A stretch of DNA of 64,000 nt, from the NCBI RefSeq assembly GCF_029227915.1, contig NC_079880.1, positions 11,001,501-11,065,500 of the forward strand. Reading direction: 5' to 3'. The notes under the pieces are model-generated. The model was not told where the DNA came from and did not search any database. It saw nothing but the letters and a program-made list of their open reading frames with translations. Made by a program: the position numbers and the translations under genes. Shown in pieces: positions 12,421 through 22,834 of the stretch. How positions within the stretch are numbered: position 1 is the first letter of the stretch; each line of letters starts with the position of its first letter. The stretch comes from Hydractinia symbiolongicarpus. Taxonomy: Eukaryota; Cnidaria; Hydrozoa; Anthoathecata; Hydractiniidae.

Positions 12421-14788
12421 CACAAAGACTTACTGTTAGGAAAACTTTTAGAATCTTTTTTGACGATATTAATGACAATAAATTCTTTTCTCTTTTTTTT
12501 TGCTTCTTTTTTTTTATTTTTTGCAAAAATAAAAAGTATGGTATCTTATAACTTGTAGAACATTTCCTTATCAAAGCAAAACTGTAAAAAGCGTAGATTT
12601 TATATTAATTTTGTTTTGCCGAATTTTATATAGATGTCAGAGAATAGCATTGAGAGTATTGGAAGTTTTTTCTTATGTTGAAGTTTCTTTGTAAGAATAA
12701 TAAACTACAATCAAGAATATAATGCAATTGAACAGCATGATTTTTATCATAATGTTTTAAGTTTTTTAACCTCTATCTCTTTCTATAATGCTGTGGGTCA
12801 ACTCTCAGGATCCTCACTTTTCAAGCAATATTAGTGTTGGTTACATAGGAATTCAGACCATGGGCGCTTATTTACAAATTTTTCCCTAACCCGTGGCGCT
12901 TATTTGACAGGGGCGCTGATTGAACACGACGCGGTTAATTTGTCATTTAAGGTATTGTATTTGATTTAACGTATATCTTTATTATAAATAATTTTGAATT
13001 TTTTTCGGGAATTGAGATTAGCTATGACATTCTGTGAGGGATACAGGGTACTCACAGAAACAAATAGAAAAACCTAACCGAAATTTTTTATTAAATCACA
13101 CGTGCAGTAGTGTGATATATTTGTTTACCATTCCGTTACAGCTTTGGCGGTCAGGACATTTTTATTACACTGGATTTGTCATTGCTCATATTACTGCATT
13201 TAAAATTTTCTACTGTTTTCTTGCGGAAACCTGTTGTGGTTGTGTTCTCCTGATATAAACTTCTGGAAGCTGTTGTTATTGAAGCATGGAGCTTAGTTTG
13301 GACAAAGCAGATATTTTTTTTGTGCAATCTATGAGTTTTTAAAATTTTTCAAGCAACAATGAAATAAAGTGCACAAGTGTTTTTAAAATCAATATTTTAG
13401 GATGAATTAAAACGACGCTATGTGTAAGGCTTTCCTATACTACAATACGTAAATATTTTTTGTTTGTAGAGTTTCTTATAGGTAGTCAGAATGTAAAGAG
13501 TTGATGTTGGGAAACTTTAAAAAATAATTTTAGGAAATCCTCCTAAGGATCTTGGGAATTTGCTCATTTCTTTGTTTCGTTTTTCGTTTAACTTTCTTTT
13601 AAACGTTTTCGTTTAAGAGAAACTAAATCCTCGAAGAAAGCTTATCTAACTGGGCTACATAATATTTTGAAATGAGCTTTCCCGCGTAGAAGATTAAGAA
13701 TACATCCAAAAACCATGGGCTTTTAGTTTGGAGTGATTGATTAATGAAGTTTTAAAGCATGCTAAAAGTTTGACGACCTCAAACACCGGGCTTTCTTAAA
13801 ATCCTCAACAAAATGTATGTTAGAACTTGGCTTTATTCTCGACTAGTTTTTCTTCATTCTTTGACTATAGCTACCTAAATCTGTTGTAATAGTCTGTTGT
13901 GAAAAAGCTCTCCCTCAACAACTAGCTTTTCGTTAAGGTGTGTTGGAGAGTAAAAAAACAAGCTTCTCACCTCAAAGCAAAAATTCCTCCATCTTTACAC
14001 CTTGCCTCACCTGGAATGTATAATATGCACTTGAATTCCGATGCAGACTTTTGCCAACCAAGGAATAAAAATTTTCAGAAGGCAAAATTGTCGGAGAATA
14101 CTCTCTCTAAAAGTTCTTTTTGCATTTTACGAAGAGATTAAACATTAGCACACTTTAAATCAGCAAGCACCCGCACCAACATGTCTGCAGTACCTGTGAT
14201 AGTACGAAAAACATCCAAGCCAAAGGGCGTGAGTCTTTGACTTATCTTGACGAATGGTAGTTAAAACTACAGCCTAACAGGTTATGAGTAACCACGCTGT
14301 ACGGAACTTTAACTTCTTATGCCGGCTCACATCTTGTTGGCCCACGCATAAAGCATGAGAATTACGTTACTATTTTCACGTCACACAAGGAGATAGGAGG
14401 GGGTTCTTTTTTGACTGACCGATTAGTCTAGCTATAATTTGCAACTCTCTCACTCTTTATGGCAGCGACTTTACAACTATGACGACAACATCGCTGTAAG
14501 CAAATTGAAGAGGGCTGTGAACCATGGCTTTTTGTTATATTTTCTTCATTATTACCTAGATCGATATCATATCGACATATTATTCTCTTTTTATCCGGAA
14601 CGCGTGCGCTGAAATTTTTTTTGATATGTATGGTTTCAAACCGACCGCGGTTTCTTACTTGAATTATGACGGGGGTATTTAAATTAAAAAATATAGCTAA
14701 ATAAAATTGGTTCTTTTATGACAAAAAAATGTGAGGGAGAGAAGTGTACATAAGATAACAAAATATGTAGCCGTATAAAGTTCGTCTT
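12421..14788. other. Intergenic, no gene seen
   Basis: AT-rich sequence downstream of the PhyH-like gene. The 3'UTR probably ends soon after AATAAA at about 12478-12483. Short open frames here show no recognisable domain. Confidence 0.45.
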
Positions 14789-14845
14789 AACCCCATTCGG
14801 TCTGGGGTATTTCAAACATATCATGGTGGATTCTGCCATTTTATT
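14789..14845 (+). repeat. Partial left end of the TTA-flanked MITE
   Basis: AACCCCATTCGGTCTGGGG followed by TATTTCAAACATATCATGG closely matches the left end of the element at 5609. The right half is missing, so it is a truncated, older copy. Confidence 0.65.
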
Positions 14846-15213
14846 TTATAGAAAAATGTCTAAATTTAAGCTGAAGCTGTATTCGTTTACTTGTGCTGAA
14901 ATTGTTCTTATATGTTCTCAAAGGAGCTACGAAACGATTGTTGGTTTTCGACTTTAGTGACTTACACGAAAGCCGAGCTAATGGCGGTGGAAAAGTTTAT
15001 GAGCAATAAGGACGAAAAGCAGACTTAATCATCCTAAATATCATCATAACAAAATTAATTACTCATAAACAGATTGTATTTCTTTCACCTTGATCATTTC
15101 AGTGGTTATTTTAGTGGTTAGTTTATTGAATCGTTTTGTAGCCCCTTTAACGGCTTAAAGACTATTTACAAAAGGAAATTCTTTTTTAAATGCGTTAATT
15201 ATTGTTGTAAATA

Positions 15214-15763
15214 CAGTAGACGTCCGTTATTTCGAACACGCAATGGACTAAATTATTTGTTCGAATTAACGAATGTTCGAATTATCGGAAGTTCAAAACA
15301 AACAAGAATTTTAATAAACGTTAAAAGGTTTTTTTTTTTGCTAATATAACTTTATTACAACTTTAGTACAACTTTTAAAAAAAATTTTAACATTGTTAGC
15401 TTGGCGGTAGGAAAGGCCTCCAAATTCCTTGTAAACTTCATTTTATTGGAAATGCCAATTTAATTGATAAATTGAAAGAAATTTTACCACCAACGATGCA
15501 ATAAAAATGAATAAAAATGAAAACATTGTTTACTTTTCCATAGGATTTTATTTATCAATGCACAAAATTTCGCATTAACGAGCATAATGCAGCCTTGGGA
15601 TTAAAAAATTGTTCGAATTAGCAAAATGTTCGAATTAGCGAAGTTCGAATTAAGCAGCTCAAAATATAAGACTTCATTAAACCAAACTTAAGGGATTTGG
15701 AAATTTGTTCGAAATAACGGAAAGTTCGAATTAAGCGGCATTCGAATTAACGGACGTCTACTG
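15214..15763. mobile_element. Tigger/pogo-type MITE with TA duplication
   Basis: 550 bp bounded by inverted termini CAGTAGACGTCCGTTA, each followed inside by TTCGAA-type words, and flanked by TA (15212-15213 and 15764-15765). The interior repeats 'TTCGAATTA' many times and has no coding capacity. CAG termini and a TA duplication fit pogo/Tigger-mobilised elements. Confidence 0.8.
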
Positions 15764-15989
15764 TATATATGTATTTTCGAGAAAGCGGCATGACATAACA
15801 CCTACACAAATGTCAGCCTAAAAGTACTTATAAACTTAATGAGTCCTTCAAATTTTGCCAAATGCCAGCCTAAATTTTTGATAATATAGGCTATAGTAAA
15901 AAGAAAACCGTGTAGTTGATGATACTATGGACCATAACTACCAAAGAGAAATTTCATAACAGATGAACGAAATAACGGTGCAGGAAATA

Positions 15990-16120
15990 AAAACGACGGG
16001 CAGATACAGCTGTCGTCTGTCTCTCTGTCTGTCTGTCTCTGCGCAAAAGTAGCAAAACACACAAAATGCGGTATATGAATGAGGGGCGAACCAGTGGATT
16101 TATCCACGCCGCCGAATAGT
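15990..16120 (+). repeat. Degenerate Helitron end
   Basis: A (GTCT)n-rich tract, GCGCAAAAGTAGC, AATGCGGTATA and a hairpin GTGGATTTATCCAC follow the same order as the Helitron at 9186. The terminal CTAG is degraded to ATAG. This makes it an older copy of the same family. Confidence 0.55.
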
Positions 16121-16543
16121 CTGTGTACATCTGTCTGATGCACAACATTGTATCGCAAGTAGCGAGACGCACTCACTGCGGCAATTGAATAGTATATGCA
16201 AATTTCGTTGGAAAGACAACGATTTTTAATTTTTTTATGTCAAGTGGGCGAGGCATGACGCCATTTCTGTTTGTGTTCGTCTTTATCAGCTTTTTGATGT
16301 AATCTAATTACAAGGAAATTTAATAAACAAGAGAAAATCTATGGTTATTCAGATTTTTTTATATTCAATTAGCCGAGTTGCACATCAATTATCAGATATC
16401 AATCATACCTTATATTTATTAGGCTTTCATAGCATCAAGTATCCTCGGAGGTGTGGTTTTGAGTACTTTTAATAACATTTGGATGGCTTAAGCATTGTCG
16501 AAGAAACTTGGACGAAACATAGTATGGTTTATAACTGGTAGCG

Positions 16544-16837
16544 ACTGGTAGCCTTGTGGTAAAGCGTTTGCTTCCAGTGCGGGAGGTCTTGGCTTCAAAC
16601 ACCGGCTGAGTCATGCCAGAGATTATAAAAGTGTGATCTATCCTTTACGCTTAGTGTTCAGCATAACAATGGAATTGATATCTTTGGCGGTTGTCTAGTT
16701 TTGCAATTTGCTGTGCTTGCACGACTTTCGTAGCTCAAATAGAAGCTTTAAATGCGCTAGGCCCCCCCCCCCCCTTCGCAGGACCCTCGTTGATAACAAT
16801 ACCAATAGGAACTGAAGACGCTATCCTGGGTAAATAA
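16544..16837 (+). mobile_element. tRNA-derived SINE
   Basis: The head reads TAGCCTTGTGGTAAAGCG (box A-like) and GGTCTTGGCTTCAAACACC (box B-like), spaced as in a tRNA promoter. It is followed by a non-tRNA body that contains a C-run and ends CTATCCTGGGTAAATAA. A second copy lies inverted at 30164-30452 with clear similarity over the whole length, which proves a dispersed family. It is Pol III-type and depends on a LINE for movement. No clean target duplication was found. Confidence 0.8.
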
Positions 16838-17285
16838 TTATGAGGATAAAGATCTGCTGTTATCAGCAATTTTGTTATGACGTAGACGCTGACCGTTCTC
16901 AGTTGATTTAATTGACTTACATGCGAATTGTTTGCCAAATGGTTCCTATGTTATTGCTTTTTACAGGTGAGTAAAGTAACGCTTAAAAAACCTTTCAAGG
17001 GAGGCCATAGAAGTGCTGTATAAAAAATAAACTCCCTGTTGATAAAACATAATAGCTATTTACATTTTACCAATATACTATGACGTCAGATACATACAAA
17101 TACGCCATAACATCAAGTAATAACAGGTTTAATTATATTTTTTACATTTTCGGGAATATTAAATTTTATCGTAGTGGGCATACCGTGCGCATAACTCTAG
17201 ACTTTATTTTGTAATAGCTTAAGGATAAAAATAAAAATAACTACTAATCTAATTAAAATGTTTGAGAATAAGGGAGTAAACATTT
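16838..17285. other. Intergenic, no gene seen
   Basis: AT-rich sequence between the SINE and the 6-kb transposon. It ends in CTGAGA, the left half of the transposon's target duplication. Confidence 0.4.
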
Positions 17286-17360
17286 CTGAGATATGGAACG
17301 CCAAGGCTGCCTTATTCGATGATTTCATTCGGTCATAAAACACTATTTGTCGCTAATTGT

Positions 17361-17547
17361 ATTCGATTTTGTTAAAATTCATTCGATTTTGTAAAAATTC
17401 ATTCGATTATGCGCTAAATTCATTCGATTATGCGCTAAGTTCATTCGATTATGCGCTGAATTCATTCGATTATGCGATGAATTCATTCGATTATGCGATG
17501 AATTCATTCGATTATGCGATGAATTCATTCGATTATGCGCTGTTTGC
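17361..17547 (+). repeat. Subterminal 21-bp tandem array (left)
   Basis: Nine ATTCGATT-containing units start at 17361, 17381, 17401, 17422, 17443, 17464, 17485, 17506 and 17527, so spacing is 20 bp twice and then 21 bp. The consensus is ATTCGATTATGCGCTGAATTC with GCGC/GCGA variants. A 21-bp spacing puts each unit on the same helical face, as expected for arrayed transposase-binding sites. The right terminus has the mirror array at about 23116-23302. Confidence 0.9.
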
Positions 17548-17810
17548 ATGTGATAAATTATTCGATGCGCTGAATTCATGCGCTAAATTATTCGATGCGC
17601 TGTTTGCATGCGCTAAATTATTCGATGCGCTGTTTGCATGCGCTAAATTATTCGATGCGCTGTTTGCATGCGCTAAATTATTCGATGCGCTGAATTCATG
17701 CGCTAAATTATTCGATGCGCTGTTTGCATGCGATAAATTATTCGATGCGCTGAATTCATGCGCTAAATTATTCGATGCGCTGTTTGCATGCGATAAATTA
17801 TTCGATAGTT
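17541..17810 (+). repeat. Subterminal 30-bp tandem array (left)
   Basis: Nine 30-bp units, each ending TAAATTATTCGATGCGC, with two alternating heads: TGTTTGCATG and TGAATTCATG. The order of heads and of the CGCT/CGAT variants is reproduced exactly in the mirror array at about 22853-23122. The units share ATTCGAT and GCGCTGAATTCAT with the 21-bp block and look derived from it. Because 21 and 30 are multiples of three, long fortuitous open frames run through both strands. Confidence 0.9.
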
Positions 17811-17849
17811 TTGGCGCCTCAATCAAAACTCAAGGATTACAAAATTAAT

Positions 17850-19217
17850 ATGGCTGACGAAAGAACACGAGCTATATTAAAGAAACTTGGATTGAAACAC
17901 CTTATTTTGAAGTTTAGTGAAGAAAATATAACCGCTGATTTGATACCAAAGCTTTCTCTAAAGCATTTCGAAAGCTTAGGTGTAACAGATAATGGAGTTA
18001 TAATGAACTTGAGGGTAAAATTTTGCAGCTTTGGTGGAATTAAACCACAAAAGTTAAAGTGGGAAAATGGAGGAGCTCCAAAATTCCTAATACCTGAAGA
18101 AGTCCTACAAAACCTACTCAATGACGGCTGTCTTATTTCGGAGATCAGCAATATCTTATGCGTTTCAGAAAGAACAATTTATAGAAGAATGGAAGAGTAT
18201 GGGCTTAAAAAGCATAACTTTACAGAAATGTCTAATGAAGAGTGTGATTCAATTCTGAGCACTGTGACTCAAGAGTTTCCTAATTGTGGCGAAGTTATGT
18301 TACGAGAACTGTTAAGGGAACGTGGGATACGAATTCAAAGGCAAGTGCTAAGAGAAAGTTTGCAGAGAATTGATAAAGATGGTATTCAGTTTAGAAGCAA
18401 AAGGAGGCTGCACCGTCGAATCTATAACGTGCAAGGGCCAAACCACTTGTGGCATATAGACACAAACCACAAATTGGTGCGCTGGTATTTTATAACTACT
18501 GGGATCGTTGATGGGTTTAGCCGGTTACCTGTCGGTTTATTTTGCACCGATAACAATAAATCGGACACTATTCTTCAATGTTTTCAATTCGCAGTCGGCG
18601 AATATGGTCTTCCAAGCAGATTGAGGTGTGACAAAGGGAAGGAAAATGTTCTCGTAGCAGATTACATGCTAGAAAAGCGTGGAACTGACAGGCGAAGTGT
18701 GATAGCAGGTAAAAGTACACACAACCAAAGAGTGGAAAGACTTTGGAGAGACATTTTTAGTGGAGTGTTGTCTTATTTCTATAACCTGTTTTACTTTATG
18801 GAAGACAAAGGTATTTTAGATGCGACAAATGGATTGCATTTGTCTGCATTGCATTATATATATATGCCCCTAATTGTTGCTAAGCTTGAATGGTGGAGAC
18901 AAGCATGGTCTACTCACCGATTGAGAACAGTCAACTCTTCTCCCATCAGATTGTGGGTTTCTGGACAGATGACCAATCCTGTGGGTATTGCCCCTCATGA
19001 GGTTGATCAACTTTATGGAGTAGAAGGCTATTTATCCACTGAAGAGGAAGAACCTGAGGAGAATGAGAGACCAATCTTTGTTTTTCATCAGCAGATAAGT
19101 CAAAATTGTTTTCAAGAGCTTTCAGAAACTATAACGGATGATTCTAAACATGAGAACAGTGGAATTAACAGCTATTTACGGGCTCTGGATATAATAGAAA
19201 AATATATCCAAGAATAA
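17850..19217 (+). CDS. SAM-HTH-integrase (DDE) transposase
   Basis: 455-residue intronless protein expected to cut and join the element ends. Residues 1-62 look like a SAM domain ([17 protein letters not shown] ... LESLGV-like pattern), about 84-122 hold a helix-turn-helix ([19 protein letters not shown]), and about 196-345 form a retroviral-type integrase core. Catalytic residues are D204 (WHIDTN), D261 (RCDKGKEN) and E296 (HNQRVERLW), a D-D34-E arrangement. The C-terminal tail is acidic. I chose the ATG at 17850 (MADERTR) and not the upstream ATG at 17775, because the extra residues of the longer frame come from terminal tandem units. The second gene lies 540 nt downstream on the same strand. 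No stop or frameshift is visible. Confidence 0.9.
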   Translation: MADERTRAILKKLGLKHLILKFSEENITADLIPKLSLKHFESLGVTDNGVIMNLRVKFCSFGGIKPQKLKWENGGAPKFLIPEEVLQNLLNDGCLISEISNILCVSERTIYRRMEEYGLKKHNFTEMSNEECDSILSTVTQEFPNCGEVMLRELLRERGIRIQRQVLRESLQRIDKDGIQFRSKRRLHRRIYNVQGPNHLWHIDTNHKLVRWYFITTGIVDGFSRLPVGLFCTDNNKSDTILQCFQFAVGEYGLPSRLRCDKGKENVLVADYMLEKRGTDRRSVIAGKSTHNQRVERLWRDIFSGVLSYFYNLFYFMEDKGILDATNGLHLSALHYIYMPLIVAKLEWWRQAWSTHRLRTVNSSPIRLWVSGQMTNPVGIAPHEVDQLYGVEGYLSTEEEEPEENERPIFVFHQQISQNCFQELSETITDDSKHENSGINSYLRALDIIEKYIQE

Positions 19218-19719
19218 TAATCTGACATTGAAAGTTGTGAATTTTGGTGTATTTTGATTGATTTATTTTTTATGAGTAATTTTTTGGATACATTCTCACT
19301 TCGCTTAATGTGAACTGGAAAATTAACTCATCAAAATTAAGTTATGAACTGAGAACCAAGTTCAGAATTTGTTTTGTTTTGAGGGCTCAGAAAGTTGTCT
19401 ATGTTACATATATATAATCCATGTAAATAGTATATATATATATTATTTTCTTCTTTACTTTTCTTCTTGTTGAAGAACTATATTAACTGGATTTGAATTG
19501 TTTTTTTGTTATTAACATGGTGTATATATATAAGAGCCTTTATATATGTTGTAAGTTTTATGTTCAAACAAATTCTTCCTGTGGCACCCTGTATCTTAAA
19601 GTAATTTGATTGCATCTTAAATGATTGAAAAGTTCTTTTTAAAATGCATAAAGCTATATTTCTTTAACAAAAAATATTATTATTTAAATTACAGATTTCT
19701 ATGGGGATACTATCATATA
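19218..19719. other. Spacer between the two transposon genes
   Basis: About 500 bp of very AT-rich sequence with several (TA)n tracts near 19430 and 19525. It probably contains the transposase 3' end and the outron or promoter of the HECT gene. No coding potential. Confidence 0.5.
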
Positions 19720-19739
19720 ATACTGTCTTTCTTCTTTAG
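19720..19739 (+). promoter_or_regulatory. Splice acceptor before the HECT start codon
   Basis: TACTGTCTTTCTTCTTTAG is a strong pyrimidine-rich acceptor ending 18 nt before the ATG at 19758. With no recognisable upstream exon, it may receive a trans-spliced leader or a 5' exon that lies in the left terminus. Similar acceptors precede four other genes in the window. Confidence 0.55.
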
Positions 19740-19757
19740 CAACAACTAATAGTATAC

Positions 19758-22434
19758 ATGGCTTCTATCGAAAATATTCTTACTGACATAGGTTTATTAA
19801 ACCTTCTCCCCCGATTTAATGAAGAAAAGGTGGATATCAATATTGTTATGGCTGCTACGGATGAGGATCTGAAACGTCTGGGAGTGCAAAGGTTGGGTGA
19901 CAGGATCCGTCTTAAGGACATGTGTCGTCAAAAAAATTCTAATAGTAGGGAAGGCCCGTCCAGTAGAATCAGAGAAGAGAGAAGAACACTATTCGCGCCA
20001 TATGCAAGACAGACAAATGGAAACTGCAGCAGAAGCAGCAGCAGTAGTAAACCAAATGGTAGATCAAAAAAAGCAAAGAAAAGAACTTGGACAGGCCAGT
20101 TTGTCTGCTTAGCTGACAGAACAAGAACAAAATTACCAACACCTTCAGAAAAGCAAGTGCTACATAATGCTGGCCTTGGTTTAAAAAAGATTTCTTTTGA
20201 TATTGATGATGATGAGACTGACGTTTACACCAAATTAATGGCAGATGCACAAAACAAAGAGAATGGAGAAACTGAAGGTTTTCCAACTTTAAAACATTGT
20301 GGCGGGTTTGAGTTATTAAAATGTATCCCAAATTGCAGGATCCTTGAACCTTTGAATTGCAAACTAAATTCCATATCTTTGAAAGCTACCATAGGACAAG
20401 GAAAGATTTATATACGTCCAATTCAAAAGTCGTTGTCGGTAATACCTCTGCAAAAGGCAAGTACAGTAACAACTTCTATCAAAGAAAAATGTTTAAATTG
20501 TTTTGAGGAGTTTTGTCTCGAAGAACTGAGACAACATACTGAGTTATGCATGCCATACTATGAATCTAGTGATGATTCAGAAGTTGCATTACCCCCTGTG
20601 TTATCAAATGAGGTGACCCATGAAGAGGAAAACAATGAAATAACTGAAACTGAATCTGCTTTTCGAATAAGCTATGAGTACATTCCAGAAACAAGAGATC
20701 AAAAGCAGGATAATGCTAATAACAACGAAGAATTTGATCTCAATGCAAACATTAACAACATCATCAGTTATTGCATTGATAATCAAGTGAATTCACCAGT
20801 CGAGATATTACGGTATATGCAGCAGAAGTTAGTTCAAGGTCGAAGTTTAGAAATAACTGATATTGCGGTTCATGATGACAGACCAACAAATTTTATCATG
20901 GTTGATCGGGCCAATCTTATTGAAACTGGTTTAGAAGAGATACGGGAACTGCAAAATAAGTTGATTTGTTTATCTGTGCAGTTTTATGGTGAGGTAGGAA
21001 AGAGTATTATTTTTATCTTCATGTTTAATATTAAGATTGTTTTTTTGTTCATCAGTTAATTTGTTTATTTTACCAGACATGTTTGTGTAATCATTATATT
21101 ATATTATTTATCATTTATATTATTATATTTTTAGTTGGCAGAAGATTATGGAGGGCCAAGAAAAGAGTTTTTTCAACAGATAATAAGAGAAATCAAAGAA
21201 AAATACTTTGATTGTGAAATAAACTTGTTTCCTTTAAGTGATTATTATGATATTGGAATAGTTTTTGGTACGTAATTACACTCAGCGTTATACCACTGTG
21301 AGAAATTGAAAAAAGGAACACAAAAACATTTCTTGTTGTTGTGAGCTTCTTAAAAACTAAAAAAAAATCTAAAAAGATAAATATTCTATGAAAATGAGTG
21401 TTTATTCTTATTTTTTTAGGCTTGAGTTTGCTTCAGAATGGCCCATTTCCACAGTTTTTGGAAGAAGATGACCTGCAAAAAATATTTTTTAACGAAGAAC
21501 CTGGCAAATTCAATGAACTCCGAAGAGCTTTCAAGGATCTTGGAATTTTCCAAGTTTGTATTATATATTTTTGGATGTTTCTCTAAAAGAAGCTTTTTCT
21601 CATAAAGCTTTCTCTTAACATACCGTATTTCCTCTTATCCGTCTGTTTTCTAATACCTAAATTCAGCATTTTAAGGTTTATTAGAGGGGGCGTTAATAGA
21701 GGAAATACGGTAAGTAAATACATAAGGAAAAGATCTGTTGAGCATTGTATTTACATCTACACTCAATGAGTTTATTTATCATTATAATTAGTTATCATTG
21801 CTTTCAGATTGTGGAAGCCTTTCCTATCATGCTACACCTTTTCCGACCCAATCCTAATGCTACTTTCACTTTTAAAAAACTGGTCAACTTGCTTCAGCCA
21901 AAATGGGCAGCTGAAGGGTCAAACGAACATTACAGGCAGAAAAAGCTTTATCCGTCATTAATGAAATATTTGAGGCAAGCACATGGTAAGTGTCAAATTT
22001 AAATTTCCACGCGCTCGCTCCGCTTTTCTATAAACTAAATAGCCAAACATTTTTTATTTTGTATGAGCAGAGTTTCACAAAGGAAGCTGGCTTCTGCTAC
22101 CTTAAGGGAAGAAATTATGTGCGGAAGAAATATCTATATATAAACTTTCTATTTTTGTTACTGTTTAGGTGGAAAACGTTCGGGTGTTTCGCTTCCCGAT
22201 GTACTAAGGTTTGTCACTGGAAGTGAAGAAGAGCCTTTGTTAGGATTTGCACTGGCCCCTTCGATAAAATTTGTTCCGGTGATGGAAGAAGGTCGATTTC
22301 TTCCGACAAGTAACACTTGCATTAATCAATTGCAATTACCAATGGAAAGTAATGCTATTTCCCTTCCAGACGAAAACGCTCTGTTCGGTTTATATGACTT
22401 AGCCTTTTCTAGTCGATTTTTTGGACAAATTTAA
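19758..22434 (+). CDS. SAM-UBZ-HECT ubiquitin-ligase-like protein of the transposon
   Basis: Five exons (19758-20993, 21135-21267, 21420-21553, 21808-21985, 22169-22434) join in phase to 648 residues. Residues 1-58 resemble a SAM domain (DIGLLNLLPRFNEEKVDI). A basic Ser/Lys-rich linker follows. C245, C248, H260 and C264 give C-x2-C-x11-H-x3-C, the UBZ4 ubiquitin-binding finger pattern. From about 410 to the end is a compact HECT domain: start VQFYGE with DYGGPRKEFF, middle GLSLLQNGPFPQFL, and the C-lobe TSNTCINQLQLP with the catalytic Cys of the HECT family. The exon joints fall inside conserved HECT motifs and restore them, which supports the model. It resembles animal proteins annotated as G2E3-like. 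A HECT enzyme takes ubiquitin from an E2 and passes it to a target; the target here is unknown. Confidence 0.88.
21623..21710. mobile_element. 88-bp MITE in intron 3 of the HECT gene
   Basis: Inverted ends CCGTATTTCCTCT and AGAGGAAATACGG flanked by TA on both sides (21621-21622 and 21711-21712). It lies wholly within the intron between 21554 and 21807, so it does not affect the protein. It is a Tc1/mariner- or pogo-type hitchhiker. Confidence 0.75.
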
Positions 22435-22834
22435 AAGTCGTCGACAGTTTTATTATTTATGCCTATTAGGAACTTAACTCTTGTGATTAAATGCAAACAT
22501 TTATGCTTTCTTTCGTTACCTTTTCACTGATTCAAAACTTATTTTATAATTGGTAGTTGTTTACTTGTAAACTTCGTTTTGTTTACGGTGTCCCTTTCCA
22601 AAGGGACACTTAATTTTTGTTTTATTCAGAGAGAATATTTTTTATATTTTAGCTCTTATCGTTTGTATTCATTTTCTTATATTATAGGAGAATAAATGTT
22701 CCGTAGTTTCTTCAGAAATTTTCGATGTACTTTGCAAGATTAGACTGACGCTTAATCGTAACACTATGGTAAAGTGTTCCCGCGAAATTGTTAATTTTCT
22801 AAGAAATTCAGAGGTTACCATTTTTTAATTTTAA
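22435..22834. other. 3' region of the HECT gene inside the transposon
   Basis: About 400 bp without coding signal, between the HECT stop codon and the right terminus. It contains a short inverted repeat GTGTCCCTTTCCAAAGGGACAC near 22589-22610, which could fold into a hairpin and might help 3'-end formation. Confidence 0.5.

Larger units (their letters stand above)
17292..17828 (+). repeat. Left terminal inverted repeat, 537 bp
   Basis: Matches the reverse complement of 22835-23371 throughout, with one mismatch seen by eye. It has three parts: a unique outer 69 bp starting TATGGAACGCC, a block of about 20-21-bp units, and a block of 30-bp units. It ends 21 nt before the transposase ATG, so the promoter of that gene probably lies within the repeat. 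Confidence 0.95.

Noticed and set aside
12317-12574. 85-codon minus-strand frame
   Set aside because: Antisense to the end of the PhyH-like gene and its A/T-rich 3'UTR.
16544-16620. Genuine tRNA genes at 16544, 30380-30452 and 51800-51872
   Set aside because: Promoter boxes are present but acceptor stems do not pair and long non-tRNA bodies follow; they are SINE heads.
17361-17810. CRISPR-like repeat array
   Set aside because: Units are directly adjacent with no unique spacers, in eukaryotic DNA; they are subterminal transposon repeats.
17357-17848. 163-codon open frame (repeated DALFACAKLF units) and opposite-strand frames in the left terminus, with mirror frames at 22815-23306
   Set aside because: They arise because the 21-bp and 30-bp units are multiples of three; all lie within the inverted repeats and encode low-complexity repeats.
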